Origin: Vibrio sp. MedPE-SWchi
GTDB taxonomy: Bacteria; Pseudomonadota; Gammaproteobacteria; Enterobacterales; Vibrionaceae
DNA: 55,674 nt
Reading direction: 5' to 3'
Assembly (NCBI GenBank): GCA_001874155.1
Contig: MPDB01000012.1
Span: 1 to 55,674, forward strand
In this document: piece after piece, positions 27,558-36,365 of the stretch
How positions within the stretch are numbered: position 1 is the stretch's first letter
How the letters are laid out: each line of letters begins with the position of its first letter
Position numbers and translations under genes: made by a program
The notes under the pieces: model-generated
Told to the model about the DNA's origin: nothing
What the model saw: the letters and a program-made list of their open reading frames with translations, nothing else
Database searches by the model: none

Positions 27558-27573
27558 AGGCAAACGATTGCTT
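27558..27573 (+). promoter_or_regulatory. PurR operator upstream of purC
   Basis: AGGCAAACGATTGCTT fits the PurR consensus ANGCAANCGNTTNCNT at every fixed position. It lies about 30 bases upstream of the purC -10 element and 121 bases before the start codon. Confidence 0.8.
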
Positions 27574-27598
27574 TTTAAGTGGCGAGAGAGAAAAGTTC

Positions 27599-27607
27599 TG
27601 GTATGAT
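27599..27607 (+). promoter_or_regulatory. purC extended -10 promoter
   Basis: TGGTATGAT resembles an extended -10 (TGn then TATGAT). With the PurR box just upstream, repression by guanine or hypoxanthine-loaded PurR is expected. Confidence 0.5.
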
Positions 27608-27623
27608 GCTTGCCATATTCACC

Positions 27624-27654
27624 ATCTAAGTCGTGGATCTCTACACACTTAGAT
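27624..27654 (+). other. hairpin in the purC 5' leader
   Basis: ATCTAAGT (27624-27631) pairs perfectly with ACTTAGAT (27647-27654); GTG/CAC extends the stem inside across a single bulged base. It lies downstream of the predicted transcription start and has no T tract. Confidence 0.55.
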
Positions 27655-27693
27655 AGATTCTCAATGTGACGTTTAATAAAATAGGAATGTCTA

Positions 27694-28797
27694 ATGAGCC
27701 TTGCTGATCAAGTCTTAGCCGTCAATGACGATTTACCAATCCGCACCAATAAACCTGTTCATAGCGGTAAAGTCCGCTCAGTCTACTGGTTAACTGAAGA
27801 AGACAGTCGACGTTTGATTCAAGAAAAAGGTTACGATGTTGCGCCTGATGCACCGTTGGCAATAATGGTGATCAGTGATCGTATTTCCGCATTTGATTGC
27901 ATCTGGCATGCTGAAGGCAACCTAAAAGGGGTTCCAGGAAAAGGGGCCGCCCTGAATGCTATTTCAAATCACTGGTTCGATCTTTTCAAACAAAACGGTT
28001 TAGCGGATAGCCATATTCTTGATATTCCTCACCCATTCGTTTGGATTGTTCAAAAAGCAAAACCAGTGATGATTGAAGCGATTTGCCGTAACTACATCAC
28101 AGGGTCTATGTGGCGTGCTTATGAAAAAGGCGAAAGAGAGTTTTGTGGCATTGAACTACCAGAAGGATTAGAAAAAGATAAAGTCCTCCCTGAGCTGCTC
28201 ATCACACCATCGACGAAGGGAATCCTTAAAGGTATACCAGGTGTACCTGAAGCGGATGACGTCAATATCTCTCGTAAAAACATTGAAGACAGTTTCGCCG
28301 CTTTCAACTTCTCTAGTGCTGATGACATAAACCAATATGAACAGCTTCTTAAAGAAGGCTTCTCTGTCATTAGCGAAGCTCTTTCAAAGGTTGAACAGAC
28401 TTTTGTTGATACTAAATTTGAATTTGGTTACGTCAACGATGCGGCAGGCAATGAAAAACTGATATACATGGACGAAGTCGGCACTCCTGACTCTTCACGT
28501 ATTTGGGATACTAAAGAATATCAAGCGGGCAACATCGTAGAAAATTCCAAAGAAGGTTTCCGTCAGTTTTTACTCGGACACTTCCCAGACCCTGATATTC
28601 TTCTCAACAAAGAACGCATGCCGGAAAGAGAAGCGCTCGCTAGAGAAAATGCTTTACCTCTTGATGCCTTGATGGACATCTCTAAGACATACATCAATAT
28701 AGCGGAAAAGATCACAGGGAAACCGATCCACCTAAGTGCGAACCCTAAACAAGAAATCATTGATGTATTGCGTCAACAATACGCCCTGATTGACTAA
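27694..28797 (+). CDS. purC: phosphoribosylaminoimidazole-succinocarboxamide synthase (long form)
   Basis: Ligates aspartate to CAIR in purine biosynthesis, using ATP, to give SAICAR. At 367 residues this is the longer type of SAICAR synthetase found in vibrios and resembling eukaryotic enzymes; E. coli PurC has 237. Motifs include [11 protein letters not shown] (nucleotide-binding loop), [29 protein letters not shown] and [14 protein letters not shown]. The start ATG has AGGAAT upstream. It is preceded by a PurR operator and followed by a strong terminator, forming a single-gene unit. Confidence 0.96.
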   Translation: MSLADQVLAVNDDLPIRTNKPVHSGKVRSVYWLTEEDSRRLIQEKGYDVAPDAPLAIMVISDRISAFDCIWHAEGNLKGVPGKGAALNAISNHWFDLFKQNGLADSHILDIPHPFVWIVQKAKPVMIEAICRNYITGSMWRAYEKGEREFCGIELPEGLEKDKVLPELLITPSTKGILKGIPGVPEADDVNISRKNIEDSFAAFNFSSADDINQYEQLLKEGFSVISEALSKVEQTFVDTKFEFGYVNDAAGNEKLIYMDEVGTPDSSRIWDTKEYQAGNIVENSKEGFRQFLLGHFPDPDILLNKERMPEREALARENALPLDALMDISKTYINIAEKITGKPIHLSANPKQEIIDVLRQQYALID

Positions 28798-28848
28798 TCA
28801 GTCATTGTCCAGATGTTAAGTTGAGAGTTGATTCTTTCAAACCAAATA

Positions 28849-28879
28849 AAAAACGCCAGCGATTAGCTGGCGTTTTTAT
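28849..28879. terminator. bidirectional terminator between purC and the chemoreceptor gene
   Basis: The stem AAAAACGCCAGC / GCTGGCGTTTTT with a 5-base loop is flanked by A and T runs, so it serves both converging genes. Confidence 0.9.
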
Positions 28880-28921
28880 TAGGGCATTGAAAAGAAGAAA
28901 ATCTCTTCCAATCGAGTATTT

Positions 28922-30805
28922 TTATACCTTAAAGCGTCGAATTTCTTGCTGAAGTTCATCAGACAATTGAGACAAATCTGATGCTTGTGACGCTGCCTGT
29001 TGGGCTTCAGAAGAGAGCTCATTTGAAACATCGCGAATTCCCATTGTATTTCTAGAAATATCCGATGTTACCGTTGCTTGCTCTTCAGCTGCTGAGGCAA
29101 TTTGTGTCGCCATATCATTGATAAGCTTCACTGAGTTTTGAATTTGCTCAAGACTTACTGCCGCTAAGTTTGCATCTTCAACACTCGTCGTTGCCAATTC
29201 TCGGCTGTGGTTCATGATGCTCACCGCCTTAGACGTGGTCTGTTGAAGCGTATCGATCATCGTTTGAATTTCGGTCGTCGAGGCATGGGTTCTCTGGCTA
29301 AGTACACGAACTTCATCAGCAACAACAGCAAAACCGCGCCCTTGCTCTCCAGCACGCGCAGCCTCAATCGCCGCATTTAGCGCAAGAAGGTTTGTCTGTT
29401 CAGCAACTCCCTGAATCGTCGCAATAATAGAATGGATACTGTTTGCATGTAATTCTAACTCTTGCATGATCGTGGTCGCTGCTTGAACTTCTGATTCCAA
29501 GCTGTTGATCGATTTATGAGTTTGAGTAACACGTTCGCTACCATGTAAGCACGCTGATACTGCTTGCTCAGATTGTTGAGCAGTGTGCTCTGCATTTCCC
29601 GCGACTTCTTGCGTCGCCGCACCCATTTGATCGATGGCGGTGGCCACCATATTAATATCATCTTGCTGGGCGACAATACGCTCACTACGCACAGTGGATT
29701 GAGTCAATGTGTCTTTCGCTTGAACCGATAGAGACGCTGAAACACTGGTTAGCTTGAGAACGACTTGATGCGTATTCGCGACAAAGGTATTAAAGTCTTT
29801 AGCAATTTTACCCACTTCGTCATCATATCGAGGGGTAATTCTTTGTGTCAGATCTGCTTCACCACTCGCAATGTTCTCCATTGCATCCGCCACTCTGCCG
29901 AGATCTTTGAAAAGGAAGTTCACAACAAGTGATACGACAAACGCGACAAAACACACAACCAAGACCGCTGTACCCGCTAGGCTAGTCAGCAAAGAGATGT
30001 TACCAGCCGCTTCTGTCTCATAATCCATCACGATGGTAAACACCCAGCTCGTACCTTCTACAGGGTAAAAGTAGAGTAGCTTTTCTCTACCATCAACAGT
30101 GATGTATTCAACTTTATTCTGTCTAATAGCGTCTTCAATCACAGGGATAGAGAGTGAATGAGACATACGACTTATTGGTTGAAGCGCTAGATGCTTATCA
30201 GGGTGAACAAGCAGAGTGCTGTCAGTAGTTTCAATCAGCATCGTATAAGCATTCTGACCAACATCTAGATTAATTAAGTCAGTCACTAGTTGGTCAATCA
30301 GTACATCGGCACCAACAACCCCTCTCAGGGTCGAGCCTTGATAAACTGGCTCTGCAATCGTAACGAGTAACTCACCCGTTATAGCGTCTTGATAGGCACT
30401 AGTAACAATTTGCTTATTTGCAATAAGAGCATCTTTATACCAAGGTCTTTCACGAGGGTCATACCCCGCTCTATTTCGTTCAGGATGTGAACGAAGCATT
30501 TCACCATCAACGGTGCCAAAGAAAATATCATCAAAACCACCAGCGACACGTGCCTGCTTTAAGAAAGGCACAACATCTGGTTGATCAATATTTTGGTTGA
30601 ACGCAGTAGAGATGCTTTTCCTAATTTCAATCCAATCTGAAATCCCTTCAGAAGCCGTACTCGCAATGCTTTCCGAACGAGAATAAATGTTTTCAGTTGT
30701 TTCATCGAGAAGCTTAAATCCCGACAATGAAGTGAGAATTATCGCCATCAGCACTACTGCAGCAACACTGCAGGCGGTTAACTTATGTTTAAGAGTCAGT
30801 TTCAT
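28922..30805 (-). CDS. methyl-accepting chemotaxis protein with double-Cache sensor
   Basis: 627-residue transmembrane chemoreceptor. TM1 lies near 10-28. The periplasmic region carries a dCache-type ligand domain (about 35-275; [44 protein letters not shown]). TM2 lies near 280-305, followed by a HAMP domain ([19 protein letters not shown]) and a long signalling coiled coil whose tip holds the near-invariant [34 protein letters not shown]. dCache receptors often bind amino acids or amines, but the ligand is not predictable here. There is no C-terminal NWETF-like methylation-enzyme tether. I prefer the ATG at 30805 to the TTG two codons upstream. Confidence 0.95.
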   Translation of the reverse strand: MKLTLKHKLTACSVAAVVLMAIILTSLSGFKLLDETTENIYSRSESIASTASEGISDWIEIRKSISTAFNQNIDQPDVVPFLKQARVAGGFDDIFFGTVDGEMLRSHPERNRAGYDPRERPWYKDALIANKQIVTSAYQDAITGELLVTIAEPVYQGSTLRGVVGADVLIDQLVTDLINLDVGQNAYTMLIETTDSTLLVHPDKHLALQPISRMSHSLSIPVIEDAIRQNKVEYITVDGREKLLYFYPVEGTSWVFTIVMDYETEAAGNISLLTSLAGTAVLVVCFVAFVVSLVVNFLFKDLGRVADAMENIASGEADLTQRITPRYDDEVGKIAKDFNTFVANTHQVVLKLTSVSASLSVQAKDTLTQSTVRSERIVAQQDDINMVATAIDQMGAATQEVAGNAEHTAQQSEQAVSACLHGSERVTQTHKSINSLESEVQAATTIMQELELHANSIHSIIATIQGVAEQTNLLALNAAIEAARAGEQGRGFAVVADEVRVLSQRTHASTTEIQTMIDTLQQTTSKAVSIMNHSRELATTSVEDANLAAVSLEQIQNSVKLINDMATQIASAAEEQATVTSDISRNTMGIRDVSNELSSEAQQAASQASDLSQLSDELQQEIRRFKV

Positions 30806-31049
30806 GTTCAATCAAAGTAAGAAAATAAAGCGCGATAGTACAGATTACTTGCGGCATATGCACGAAGTAAGATCAATAATGTTATCTCATCTAAATTGTT
30901 ATTAGTTATCGTTGGAAAAATTTAATTTGCTTACTTTCTACGCCATCAATTATGTTCAATATATGACCAGAAAAACGGGCAACTATCCAAATAAGCGCTA
31001 ATCTACAAAATAATGTACTATATATAAAACGACTACATGGATTCACACA

Positions 31050-32939
31050 ATGGAAGCCGAACTTCTTGAAATTCAGAACTTTTTGTCCCAACGACCTCCA
31101 TTCAATGACTTGCCTCAAGAAGTATTAGAGCACGTCACAAAACACGTTGAAATTTCCTACTACCGACAAGACACGCCAATCATCCATTTTGGCGACAGTA
31201 TCCATGACCTCTATATTGTGCGTAGTGGTATTGTCGAAGTCTTTCGTCGTAAGGGTGAGCTTTATAACCGTTTGGATGAAGGTGCCCTGTTCGGGCAAAT
31301 GGGGTTACTCACCAATAATAAGGTCCGTTTCCCAACCAAAGCGATAGAGGACACCCTACTCTATTGTCTTCCTGAAGCGATTTTCCAGGAACTCTATGAG
31401 AACCACGATTCATTCGCAGACTTTGTCGAAGTAGAAGACAATGCTCGCCTGAGACAAACTGTTTCTAATACGGAAGACGAGAACGACTTAACCACGTGTA
31501 AGGTTCGTACCTTGCTCACGCGTGAAGTCTTATCGATTTCAGGGAAAGAGACCATACAACAAACCGCAATTAAAATGGCGGAAGAGAATGTATCGTCAAT
31601 GCTGATCGTCAACCAAAGTAAATTCGACGACGACGACGACGATGACAGCCCGGTTCTCGGTATCATTACTGACCGTGACTTATGTACACGAGTACTTGCT
31701 GAAGGCCGTAGCCCAGAAGACGAAGTGGCCAGTGTAATGACCACTGAGGTTATCTCCCTCGACCATAACGCTTACGTATACGAAGCCATGCTAACCATGC
31801 TTCGTTACAACGTGCATCACCTGCCTGTGTTAAAAGATCGCCAACCGATCGGCATTATTGAAGCGACGGACATTGTTCGCTACGAATCACAAAACTCATT
31901 ATTGCTGGTAAGCAGCATATTCCAACAGCAGACGATAGAAGAGCTGGTGCAAATTTCAGAGCAAGTAAAAGACAGCTTTGTTCGTCTGGTTAACGAAGAC
32001 GCAAACTCGCACATGGTGGGCACAGCGATGTCGGTTATTGGTCGTAGCTTCAAACAGCGAATCATCGAACTTGCCGAGCAAGAATTAGGGCCCGCCCCTA
32101 TTCAGTATTGTTTCTTAGCACTTGGCTCAATGGGTAGAGACGAACAGCTCATTGTGACCGACCAAGATAATGCGATTATTCTGGATGACAACTACAACCA
32201 CGACAAGCATAACGCCTACTTTGAGAAGTTCGCCAAATATATCTGCGACGGATTAGCCAAGTGTGGGTATACCTATTGTACCGGCGACATTATGGCGACT
32301 AACCCTGAGTGGCGCATGACTCGCAGAGAGTGGGAAGCCTGCTTCTCAGACTGGATTGATAATCCTAATCCGAAGGCGCTACTCAATTCATCGATTTTCT
32401 TCGATTTGGATGGGGTGCATGGGCGATTGAAATGGGCTGAACAATTAAACAGCTTTATTGTACGTAGAGCGAAAAAGAACAATCGCTTCCTCGCCTGTCT
32501 TGCTCGTAATGCGCTAAATAGAACACCACCACTCGGTTTCTTCCAAGACTTCGTTATGGAAAAGGATGGCAGACACAATAACTCCATCAATCTAAAACGA
32601 CGAGGTACTGCGCCACTTGCTGACCTTATTCGTGTTCATGCGCTTGCTGTTGGTTCGCGCTCACGGAATTCCTTCGAGCGATTGGATGACATCATTGACG
32701 CAGGGATTTTGCCAAAAGGACGAGCACAAGATCTCAGAGATGCGATGGAATTTATTTCCATGGTACGTATCCGACACCAAGCAATAGACGTAGAGAATGA
32801 AATCGAGCCAGATAACAACATCGAGCCCGAAAACTTATCAGACTTTGAACGCCGCAATCTTAAGGATGCGTTTCAAATTTTGAGCAATGCGCAGAATTTC
32901 CTTAAGTTTCGCTACCAAGCCAATAGTACGTTTAAGTAA
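31050..32939 (+). CDS. cNMP-binding / CBS-pair / DUF294 nucleotidyltransferase-like protein
   Basis: 629 residues in four parts. A cyclic-nucleotide-binding domain comes first (about 15-125; HFGDSIHDLYIVRSGIVEVF, GALFGQMGLL). A CBS pair follows (about 155-285; MAEENVSSMLIVNQ, VLGIITDRDLCTRVL, MTTEVISLDHNAYVYEAML). A DUF294 nucleotidyltransferase-like domain (about 310-460) contains ALGSMGRDEQLIVTDQDNAII, which resembles the GlnD/MNT catalytic loop GSxGR...TDQD. The DUF294 C-terminal helical domain (to 629) completes it. In many proteobacteria this architecture is paired with a DnaQ-like exonuclease, as here, often beside acetate-uptake genes, which are absent here. A run of seven Asp lies inside the first CBS motif. 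The target is unknown. Confidence 0.88.
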   Translation: MEAELLEIQNFLSQRPPFNDLPQEVLEHVTKHVEISYYRQDTPIIHFGDSIHDLYIVRSGIVEVFRRKGELYNRLDEGALFGQMGLLTNNKVRFPTKAIEDTLLYCLPEAIFQELYENHDSFADFVEVEDNARLRQTVSNTEDENDLTTCKVRTLLTREVLSISGKETIQQTAIKMAEENVSSMLIVNQSKFDDDDDDDSPVLGIITDRDLCTRVLAEGRSPEDEVASVMTTEVISLDHNAYVYEAMLTMLRYNVHHLPVLKDRQPIGIIEATDIVRYESQNSLLLVSSIFQQQTIEELVQISEQVKDSFVRLVNEDANSHMVGTAMSVIGRSFKQRIIELAEQELGPAPIQYCFLALGSMGRDEQLIVTDQDNAIILDDNYNHDKHNAYFEKFAKYICDGLAKCGYTYCTGDIMATNPEWRMTRREWEACFSDWIDNPNPKALLNSSIFFDLDGVHGRLKWAEQLNSFIVRRAKKNNRFLACLARNALNRTPPLGFFQDFVMEKDGRHNNSINLKRRGTAPLADLIRVHALAVGSRSRNSFERLDDIIDAGILPKGRAQDLRDAMEFISMVRIRHQAIDVENEIEPDNNIEPENLSDFERRNLKDAFQILSNAQNFLKFRYQANSTFK

Positions 32940-32948
32940 GGGATAGGC

Positions 32949-33665
32949 ATGAATCGTCTTTTTCAAAAGCCGGCTATTGATTGGGCTTTAAAACTAAAAA
33001 AACAGCATGAGATTGCGGTGTACCCCGCGCTTAAACGCTTTTACGCGCAACCTATTCCCGATCCAAACACACCGATTGGAGGAGTAGAGTTTCTTGCGGT
33101 CGACTTTGAAACAACGGGGCTCGATGCTAAGAAAGATGACATCATCACCATTGGCGTTGTGCCATTTACGCTCAATCGAGTTTATCTAAATCGAGCTAAG
33201 CACTGGACAGTGAGGCCAAGGAAACAACTCAATGAAGATTCTGTCGTTATACACGGCATAACACATAGTGACATTGCCGATGCGCCCGATCTGACTGAAG
33301 TGATTGAAGAAGTTCTCGACTGCCTGTCAGGAAACATTTTGGTTGTTCACTACAATCGAATCGAAAGAGAATTTCTTGATAAGGCATTAAGAACACGTAT
33401 CAACGAAGGCATTGTTTTCCCTGTTGTCGATACGATGCAAATTGAGAGCAATATCCAAGCACTTTGGGCAGGCGGTTTTTGGAACATGTTAAAAGGCAGA
33501 AAACCTCAATCCGTACGCTTAGGAAAGAGTCGATTGCGTTACGGTTTGCCTCCTTACACTCCCCATCACGCCCTCACCGACGCCATTGCAACAGCTGAAC
33601 TCATGCAAGCTCAAATTGCTTACCACTATGATGTTAGTCAACCTGTTCGAGATTTTTGGTTATAG
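32949..33665 (+). CDS. 3'-5' exonuclease, DnaQ (epsilon) family
   Basis: 238 residues with a DEDDh exonuclease core: VDFETTGLDAKKDDIITIG (ExoI, DxE), VVHYNRIEREFLDKAL (ExoII region, with Asn rather than the usual Asn-x3-FD layout) and HHALTDAIATAELM (ExoIII, HxAxxD). It starts 9 bases after the cNMP/CBS gene with its own AAGGGAT ribosome site, so the two are co-transcribed. It is not the replicative epsilon subunit, which is usually found next to rnhA. The partner suggests nucleotide-signal control of a nuclease; this is inference. Confidence 0.88.
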   Translation: MNRLFQKPAIDWALKLKKQHEIAVYPALKRFYAQPIPDPNTPIGGVEFLAVDFETTGLDAKKDDIITIGVVPFTLNRVYLNRAKHWTVRPRKQLNEDSVVIHGITHSDIADAPDLTEVIEEVLDCLSGNILVVHYNRIEREFLDKALRTRINEGIVFPVVDTMQIESNIQALWAGGFWNMLKGRKPQSVRLGKSRLRYGLPPYTPHHALTDAIATAELMQAQIAYHYDVSQPVRDFWL

Positions 33666-33707
33666 TCCAACTTGAATTAGCTCAGTTGAACTAGCCTTTC
33701 GGCATAA

Positions 33708-33739
33708 AAAAACTCTAGCAATTCTGCTAGAGTTTTTGT
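33708..33739. terminator. bidirectional terminator between the exonuclease and BCCT genes
   Basis: The 13-bp stem AAAAACTCTAGCA / TGCTAGAGTTTTT with a 4-base loop is flanked by A and T runs. Confidence 0.9.
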
Positions 33740-33784
33740 TTGTCAGCGGTATACAACCAGCATTAATTCATAACGTAACTGATT

Positions 33785-35359
33785 CTATTTATAACGCTCA
33801 GTACGCATACCCATCAATAGGCTCACACACATCAATAGCAAGATGAATACAAATGGTAGTGCCGTTGAAATGGCACCTGCTTGAAGTGCTTGTACCGCTT
33901 CAGTACCACCAATCCAGAGCAATGCAACCGCGATTGCACCTTCCATAAATGCCCAGAAACAACGTTGTAGCACCGGTGCATCCACTTTACCGCCCGCAGT
34001 AATGCTATCGATGACCAGTGAACCTGAATCCGAAGAGGTAATAAAGAACACAAGAACAAGTACAACAGCAATAACAGAAAGCAGTGAACCAAGTGGAAGC
34101 AAATCGAACATTTGGAACATAGCAAGAGACACGTCAGTAAGGCCTTCTGTACCGAGTGCGCCAACGCCTTCTTTCACTTGATCAATCGCCATACCGCCAA
34201 ACGTCGACATCCATAAAACGGTAAATGCGGTAGGAACAAGCAATACTGCCGTTAGGAATTCTCTAACTGTACGACCACGAGATACACGAGCGATAAACAT
34301 ACCAACGAATGGAGACCAAGATACCCACCATGCCCAGTAGAATACTGTCCAACCTTGGAACCACGCTTCGTCTTCACGACCATGAGGGTTACTTAGAGGA
34401 ATGATATTCTCAACATAAGCGGACAGAGTCGTTGGAATAGACCCTAGAGTAACGGCATAACCAATTAGACAAACAAGAACGAGCAGTACAATTGCGACCA
34501 GCATGTTGATGTTACTGATCACTTTAACACCGCCATCGATACCACGAAGAACCGACACAACCGCCAGCAACGTAACGACGGTAATAACAATGATTTGAAG
34601 TGTTAACCCAGTATCAACGCCAAACACGTGGTGAATACCACTTGCTGCTTGTTGTGCCCCTAAGCCCAACGACGTTGCTAAACCGAACAAAGTCGCGAGT
34701 ACAGCTAGAATATCAACAATGTGCCCAGCCCACCCCCAAGCTCTATCACCCAAAATTGGGTAGAAGATAGAACGAATAGAAAGTGGCAGACCTTTATTGT
34801 AAGCAAAGAACGCTAACGAAAGAGCAACAACACTATAAATCGCCCAAGGGTGTAAGCCCCAGTGGTACATAGTTGCGCCCATTGCCAATTTAGCGGCTTC
34901 CGGCGTATTGGCTGCGACATTAAGTGGCGTTTCATACCAGCCCGTGAAGTAAGCGACTGGCTCAGCCACACTCCAGAACATCAAGCCAATACCCATACCC
35001 GCGGCAAACAGCATAGAGAACCACGAAATCAACGAATAATCGGCCGTAGCATCTTGTCCACCTAAGCGAATTTTACCAAATGGCGAGACAATCAGAGCTA
35101 AACAGAACACAACAAAAATGTTACCTGACCAGATAAATAGCCAGTCAAACGCACCGATGATTTTCCACTTAACACCATCCAATGCCGTTTTTGCCGTTTC
35201 AACGTCGGAAACTAGAACACCGATTAAAAACAACGCAATAAGGCCAGCGCTTATGCCAAAAACAGGGTTGTGAACATCAAAGCCCCATTTCTGAACATTA
35301 TCTTGACCGACGGTATAATCAGTACTGTCGATACTGTATTTATCAATCCCTTTAGTCAT
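33785..35359 (-). CDS. BCCT-family betaine/choline/carnitine-type transporter
   Basis: 524 residues with about 12 transmembrane helices. BCCT signatures are plain: GMGIGLMFWSVAEPVAYFTGWYE early and FYWAWWVSWSPFVGMFIARVSRGRTVREF around residue 345. Members import glycine betaine, choline, carnitine or DMSP with sodium or protons, usually under osmotic stress. Marine vibrios carry several copies. The C terminus is short (LLMGMRTERYK), without the long osmosensing tail of Corynebacterium BetP. Substrate specificity cannot be read from the sequence alone. The preceding 200 bases hold no obvious operator. Confidence 0.93.
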   Translation of the reverse strand: MTKGIDKYSIDSTDYTVGQDNVQKWGFDVHNPVFGISAGLIALFLIGVLVSDVETAKTALDGVKWKIIGAFDWLFIWSGNIFVVFCLALIVSPFGKIRLGGQDATADYSLISWFSMLFAAGMGIGLMFWSVAEPVAYFTGWYETPLNVAANTPEAAKLAMGATMYHWGLHPWAIYSVVALSLAFFAYNKGLPLSIRSIFYPILGDRAWGWAGHIVDILAVLATLFGLATSLGLGAQQAASGIHHVFGVDTGLTLQIIVITVVTLLAVVSVLRGIDGGVKVISNINMLVAIVLLVLVCLIGYAVTLGSIPTTLSAYVENIIPLSNPHGREDEAWFQGWTVFYWAWWVSWSPFVGMFIARVSRGRTVREFLTAVLLVPTAFTVLWMSTFGGMAIDQVKEGVGALGTEGLTDVSLAMFQMFDLLPLGSLLSVIAVVLVLVFFITSSDSGSLVIDSITAGGKVDAPVLQRCFWAFMEGAIAVALLWIGGTEAVQALQAGAISTALPFVFILLLMCVSLLMGMRTERYK

Positions 35360-35509
35360 TATTCCTCTCTTAAATTTAGTTCTTTATCTTTTAAATACGA
35401 CCAGTAAAAATCACAAATGTAGACACAGCTATGGTCTGTACTGGTTGCAATTGATGAGTCTGTTTTCACTCACCTAATTAACGAGATAAATTAGCAACAC
35501 GCAAAATAA

Positions 35510-35532
35510 AAGCCTAGCTTATAGCTAGGCTT
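35510..35532 (-). terminator. terminator of the LysE-family gene
   Basis: The stem AAGCCTAGCT / AGCTAGGCTT with a 3-base loop is followed on the minus strand by TTTATTTT. Confidence 0.8.
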
Positions 35533-35587
35533 AACATGATGAATTATACACTAATTTCAATCTTATATATAGAGTGTGATATAGGTC

Positions 35588-36217
35588 CTATCCCCGACTG
35601 GAAAATGAAAGAAGTGTCCCAGCTCCGATAAATACACCACCTGTTAATTTATTAAACAGTTTTGCTCGCCCTTTCGCCATTAGCCAACTCGATGACTTAT
35701 TGCCCAAACTGACATAGAGCATTAACCAACAGAATTCGAACACAACAAAGGTAAGGCTAAAGATAAGGTATTGAACCATCATATTGGCGTTAGCATCAAT
35801 AAACTGAGGAAAGAGCGCACTAAAGAACAAGATCGCCTTTGGGTTGCTGGCTCCCACGATAAAGCCACTGACAAAATGACCATGGTTTTTTAAATCCTTG
35901 TCATCAGAGTTTTGATCTAGCTGATACTCTTCTTGGGAAGAGCGAAAAGATTGAACACCTAAATAGACCAAGTAAGCAGCACCTGTCCATTTGATGGCGT
36001 TGAACAGCAGTTCCGACGACGCTACGATAACGCCGAGTCCGACAAAAGAGAACGTCAATATCGATGTGATAGCAGTTAAACTACCGAGTACCGTGTAAAA
36101 ACCAGCTTTCCGACCGTGAGCGATCCCTTTCGTCATACAGAGTAATGAGCTAGGGCCAGGTGACGCTGTTAAGACCAGTACCGCGAGCAAATATACAATC
36201 CATGTATCCAATGTCAT
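35588..36217 (-). CDS. LysE/RhtB-family amino-acid exporter
   Basis: 209 residues with six predicted transmembrane helices and the LysE signature near the N terminus (VLTASPGPSSLLCMTKGIAHGRKAGF). Members export amino acids such as lysine, threonine or homoserine lactone; the substrate here is unknown. I chose the ATG at 36217 because GGAG lies six bases before it; the open frame extends two codons to a TTG. It ends near a hairpin and is a single gene between gyrA and the BCCT gene. Confidence 0.88.
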   Translation of the reverse strand: MTLDTWIVYLLAVLVLTASPGPSSLLCMTKGIAHGRKAGFYTVLGSLTAITSILTFSFVGLGVIVASSELLFNAIKWTGAAYLVYLGVQSFRSSQEEYQLDQNSDDKDLKNHGHFVSGFIVGASNPKAILFFSALFPQFIDANANMMVQYLIFSLTFVVFEFCWLMLYVSLGNKSSSWLMAKGRAKLFNKLTGGVFIGAGTLLSFSSRG

Positions 36218-36318
36218 TAGCAACTCCTTTGCTATTCTTTACTTAATCCTATTTATCTAATTGACCAGAAAACACTCGCAATGTAAACCTTGTTGAGTAT
36301 TCACGGTGGCAAAAACAA

Positions 36319-36346
36319 AAAAACCGAGCGATTAGGCTCGGTTTTT
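36319..36346 (-). terminator. terminator of gyrA
   Basis: Read on the minus strand, the stem AAAAACCGAGC / GCTCGGTTTTT with a 6-base loop runs into a T tract (the plus-strand A run to its left). Confidence 0.9.
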
Positions 36347-36365
36347 AACTCAATCAATCTAATGA

